The notes under the pieces were generated by a model, which did no database searches, had not been told where the DNA came from, and saw only the letters and a list, made by a program, of their open reading frames with translations. Of a stretch of DNA of 9,145 bases, positions 7,350-9,145 are shown piece by piece (position 1 is the stretch's first letter; the number at the start of each line of letters is the position of its first letter). The stretch covers positions 1 to 9,145 of the forward strand of contig JAESUF010000118.1 in assembly GCA_016763215.1 (NCBI GenBank), read 5' to 3'. The position numbers and the translations under genes are program-made. Origin of the DNA: Flavobacteriaceae bacterium (GTDB taxonomy: Bacteria; Bacteroidota; Bacteroidia; Flavobacteriales; Flavobacteriaceae).

Positions 7350-7360
7350 CCTTGGTTTGG
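7340..7360 (+). terminator. Hairpin enclosing the pepP stop codon, possible terminator
   Basis: CAAGGC (7340-7345) and GCCTTG (7349-7354) form a perfect 6-bp stem with the 3-base loop GTA. The TAG stop codon (7347-7349) begins in the loop. Downstream is T-rich (GTTTGGTTATTTCCTTTTT) but without an uninterrupted T run next to the stem, so it may be a weak terminator or a stability element at the mRNA end. Confidence 0.35.
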
Positions 7361-7440
7361 TTATTTCCTTTTTAAACATGAATTTTTTAGGCACTAGTGA
7401 TTAAGGAACTTTATTGGCTGTTTTTTTCTACCTTGTTGGT

Positions 7441-8250
7441 ATGAAACAATCAATAGTTCTTTTTTCTCTTCTCTCCCTTCTTTTCATCAGCTGTGAAAAA
7501 GAAAAACCAGTAACCAACACTTTAGACCTATCAAATAGCAAAATCGTAGACCTATCTCATTCCTATTCTCCAGAAACCATTTATTGGGTAACTGCCAAAG
7601 AGTTTAAAATGGACACTGTTTTTCAAGGAAGAACAGACAAAGGTTATTACTACTCTGCCTACAATTTTGAAACTGCCGAACATGGAGGAACGCATATAGA
7701 TGCGCCTATTCATTTTGCCGAAGGAGCAGAAACCGTCGATCAAATTCCTTTGAAAAATTTAATTGGTTCTGCCATTAAAATAGATGTCTCTGCAAACGCC
7801 TTAAACAATCCCGATTATTTAATAACTGTGAACGATTTAAAAGCTTGGGAAAAGAAACACAACACTCACATACCAGAAGGAAGTATTGTTTTGTTACAAA
7901 CAGGGTTTTCTACCTACTACCCAAATAAAGTAAAGTATATGGGAACCGATGAACGAGGAGATAAAGCCGTTCAATTATTACATTTCCCCGGGCTATCTCC
8001 TGAAGCAGCAACTTGGATTACAGAAAACAGAAAAATTCATTCCATTGGAATTGATACACCAAGTATTGACTATGGCCAGTCGACACATTTTAAAAGTCAT
8101 GTCACGTTATTATCAAAAAATATTCCTATTTTCGAAAACCTAACTAACTTAGAGCAGCTTCCTGAAAAAGGGTTTACCATTATTGCTTTGCCTATGAAAA
8201 TAAAAGGCGGAAGTGGGAGTCCGTTGCGAATTGTAGCTATTTTACCATAA
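7441..8250 (+). CDS. Cyclase / kynurenine-formamidase-family lipoprotein
   Basis: A 269-residue metal-dependent amidohydrolase-like enzyme of the cyclase family (PF04199; KynB arylformamidase and isatin hydrolase are characterised members). The metal-site motif HGGTHIDAPIHF is at 81-92 (H81, H85, D87, H91). Later family motifs are GSIVLLQTGF (147-156), GIDTPSIDYG (203-212), H220 in FKSHVTLL, IPIFENLTNL (228-237) and the C-terminal LPMKIKGGSGSPLRIVAILP. Unlike cytoplasmic KynB it starts with a lipoprotein signal (LFSLLSLLFIS, lipobox FISC, Cys18), followed by charged EKEK, so it should be lipid-anchored, perhaps surface-exposed. The physiological substrate cannot be told; tryptophan-pathway neighbours are absent. 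A TTG nine codons upstream (7414) is in frame but would spoil the signal peptide, so the ATG at 7441 is used. No consensus promoter is seen in the 91 bases before it. Confidence 0.94.
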   Translation: MKQSIVLFSLLSLLFISCEKEKPVTNTLDLSNSKIVDLSHSYSPETIYWVTAKEFKMDTVFQGRTDKGYYYSAYNFETAEHGGTHIDAPIHFAEGAETVDQIPLKNLIGSAIKIDVSANALNNPDYLITVNDLKAWEKKHNTHIPEGSIVLLQTGFSTYYPNKVKYMGTDERGDKAVQLLHFPGLSPEAATWITENRKIHSIGIDTPSIDYGQSTHFKSHVTLLSKNIPIFENLTNLEQLPEKGFTIIALPMKIKGGSGSPLRIVAILP

Positions 8251-8268
8251 TTTTATTAACTTGTCAGC

Positions 8269-9145
8269 ATGAAAAATAACAAACTAACCATTCTATTTCT
8301 TTTACTCTTTGCAACAGTTGGTGCCAATAGCCAATCTGACTACTACGATTACTCAAACAAAAAGGAGAACATCTTCTATGATGGTTTCTACAACAATGAT
8401 AATTATTGGTCGGAAGGAGCATCCAATGGTAGCTCTGAAGGGACAATTAATGAAGGTTATTATTATTGGCAATCTACTATTTCAAAAGCAAAAACCACCT
8501 CAAAGAAAATTTTTTTAGATACTGGTAAAGATTTTGAAATTGAAAGTCGATTTAAAAGACTTTCAGGAACAAAAACAACAACACTACAATCGTTAATCTT
8601 TGGCAGCGATATAACTAAAAAATACTATTTTGGATTTACTGCCGGTGGGTCCTACAGAATCAGTTGGTATGACGGATCTTCATATCATGCTATTAAAGAT
8701 TGGACAAAATCTTCTCATATTAGCAAGTACGGCTTCAACCGAATGACTGTTCGAAAAGTAGGAGGTACACTCTACTTTTTTATCAATAGAAAAAAAGTAT
8801 ACTCCACACATTCTCGTTCCTTTTTTGGTAATCGAATTGGGTTTCAGGCTTCTTCAAAGACAAAATTAAAAATCGATTACTTACGAGTAAGTTATTTAAA
8901 AAAACCTGATAAATCATACTCATCTTACACTTCTACAAACAAAGACTATATCCTTAAAGAAGCTTTTAATGACAACTACAGAGGTTGGAGCACAGGAACA
9001 CAAGGGGAATCTATAGGAGTTGTTTCTAATGGCGGTTATACTTGGTCTTCTAAAAACTCTTCAGCAAGAACAACCAGTCTAGAATTTTACATTGATCAAA
9101 ATCGTGATTTTGAAATTGAAGCTGACATCAAGTTTGTAACAGGAA
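8269..9145 (+). CDS. Secreted tandem-unit protein, LamG/jelly-roll-like (3' end outside window)
   Basis: An ATG 18 bases after the cyclase gene opens a frame of 292 codons that runs off the window without a stop. Residues 1-22 are a signal peptide (MKNNK, LTILFLLLFATVGA, NSQ). Two tandem units follow: unit 1 at about 36-210 and unit 2 from about 229, with F40 matching F233 and DFEIE (88-92) matching DFEIE (280-284), a period of 192-193 residues. Each unit opens with an aromatic/Asn-rich stretch (YDGFYNNDNYWSEG; EAFNDNYRGWSTG). Unit 1 continues with KKYYFGFTAGGSYRISWYDG, IKDWTKSSHI, NRMTVRKVGGTLYFFINRKK and FFGNRIGFQ. This succession of strands looks like a concanavalin/LamG-type beta-sandwich of the kind that binds glycans or surfaces. 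Flavobacterial relatives with several such units come to mind but have no known function that I can name. The short gap and absence of a terminator suggest co-transcription with the cyclase lipoprotein. The gene call is firm; the fold is inference. Confidence 0.85.
   Translation, partial: MKNNKLTILFLLLFATVGANSQSDYYDYSNKKENIFYDGFYNNDNYWSEGASNGSSEGTINEGYYYWQSTISKAKTTSKKIFLDTGKDFEIESRFKRLSGTKTTTLQSLIFGSDITKKYYFGFTAGGSYRISWYDGSSYHAIKDWTKSSHISKYGFNRMTVRKVGGTLYFFINRKKVYSTHSRSFFGNRIGFQASSKTKLKIDYLRVSYLKKPDKSYSSYTSTNKDYILKEAFNDNYRGWSTGTQGESIGVVSNGGYTWSSKNSSARTTSLEFYIDQNRDFEIEADIKFVTG
8374..9144 (+). repeat. Two tandem ~192-residue coding units (second one cut by the window end)
   Basis: Unit 1 spans 8374-8898 and unit 2 starts at about 8953. 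They share an aromatic-rich opening, a Gly-Tyr/Trp segment (NEGYYYWQS against NGGYTWSS) and the DFEIE strand. At DNA level the two copies have diverged: GATTTTGAAATTGAA is kept exactly (8530-8544 and 9106-9120, 576 bases apart), while the surroundings differ. The protein unit is therefore an old duplication, not a recent one. Confidence 0.75.

Noticed and set aside
7378..7404. Tiny frame ATG to TAA of eight codons (MNFLGTSD) between pepP and the cyclase gene
   Set aside because: It is too short to judge, shows no regulatory peptide pattern and has no coding or context support; likely chance.
7414..7440. Nine-codon extension of the cyclase lipoprotein from a TTG
   Set aside because: The ATG at 7441 gives a normal lipoprotein signal (MKQS, hydrophobic core, lipobox). 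The extension adds a second hydrophobic run with no family support.
8309..8518. 69-codon frame overlapping the start of the tandem-unit gene
   Set aside because: The overlapping frame from 8269 has a signal peptide and conserved repeat units across the whole stretch; the alternative shows low-complexity sequence only.
1..9145. Mobile elements, CRISPR arrays, tRNA or rRNA genes, defence or toxin-antitoxin pairs
   Set aside because: No transposase or integrase motifs, no regularly spaced repeats, no cloverleaf or rRNA signatures and no small paired toxin/antitoxin frames were seen on either strand.

Overview
The window looks like a chromosomal segment of a marine-type member of the Flavobacteriia (phylum Bacteroidota). 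The evidence is low-GC DNA, genes without Shine-Dalgarno sites, promoters of the Bacteroidota type (-33 TTTG / -7 TAnnTTTG), flavobacterial signal peptides, and typical families (BNR-propeller secreted protein, E. coli-like RhlE helicase, Crp-like protein without a cAMP-binding signature). I see no mobile element, CRISPR array, tRNA, rRNA or sign of recent transfer.

Layout. On the minus strand at the left lie the first 180 codons of a secreted protein, probably an outer-membrane barrel (1-540, its 3' end outside the window), and upstream of it a 942-residue secreted beta-propeller protein with about eleven Asp-box (BNR) repeats (677-3505). A divergent promoter region (3506-3666) separates these from the plus-strand genes: a small GlsB/YeaQ/YmgE-type membrane protein (3667-3909) closed by a strong intrinsic terminator; a well-formed Bacteroidota promoter carrying an inverted repeat and a leader hairpin, driving rhlE (4075-5367); a Crp/Fnr-type regulator 28 bases further on (5396-5980); aminopeptidase P (6054-7349); a lipoprotein of the cyclase/kynurenine-formamidase family (7441-8250); and the start of a secreted protein built from tandem units of about 192 residues (8269 to the window end).

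Working together. rhlE and the Crp-like gene are probably one transcript. The lipoprotein cyclase and the tandem-unit protein are 18 bases apart with no visible terminator between them, so they are probably co-transcribed and both act outside the cytoplasm. The remaining genes look like independent housekeeping or envelope genes. I found no convincing new multi-gene system. The best leads are the regulatory architecture in front of rhlE, the lipidated cyclase paired with a tandem-unit secreted protein, and the uncharacterised secreted proteins at both ends. Two genes (677-3505 and 7441-8250) have possible upstream TTG starts that I rejected in favour of ATG codons directly preceding clear signal peptides.
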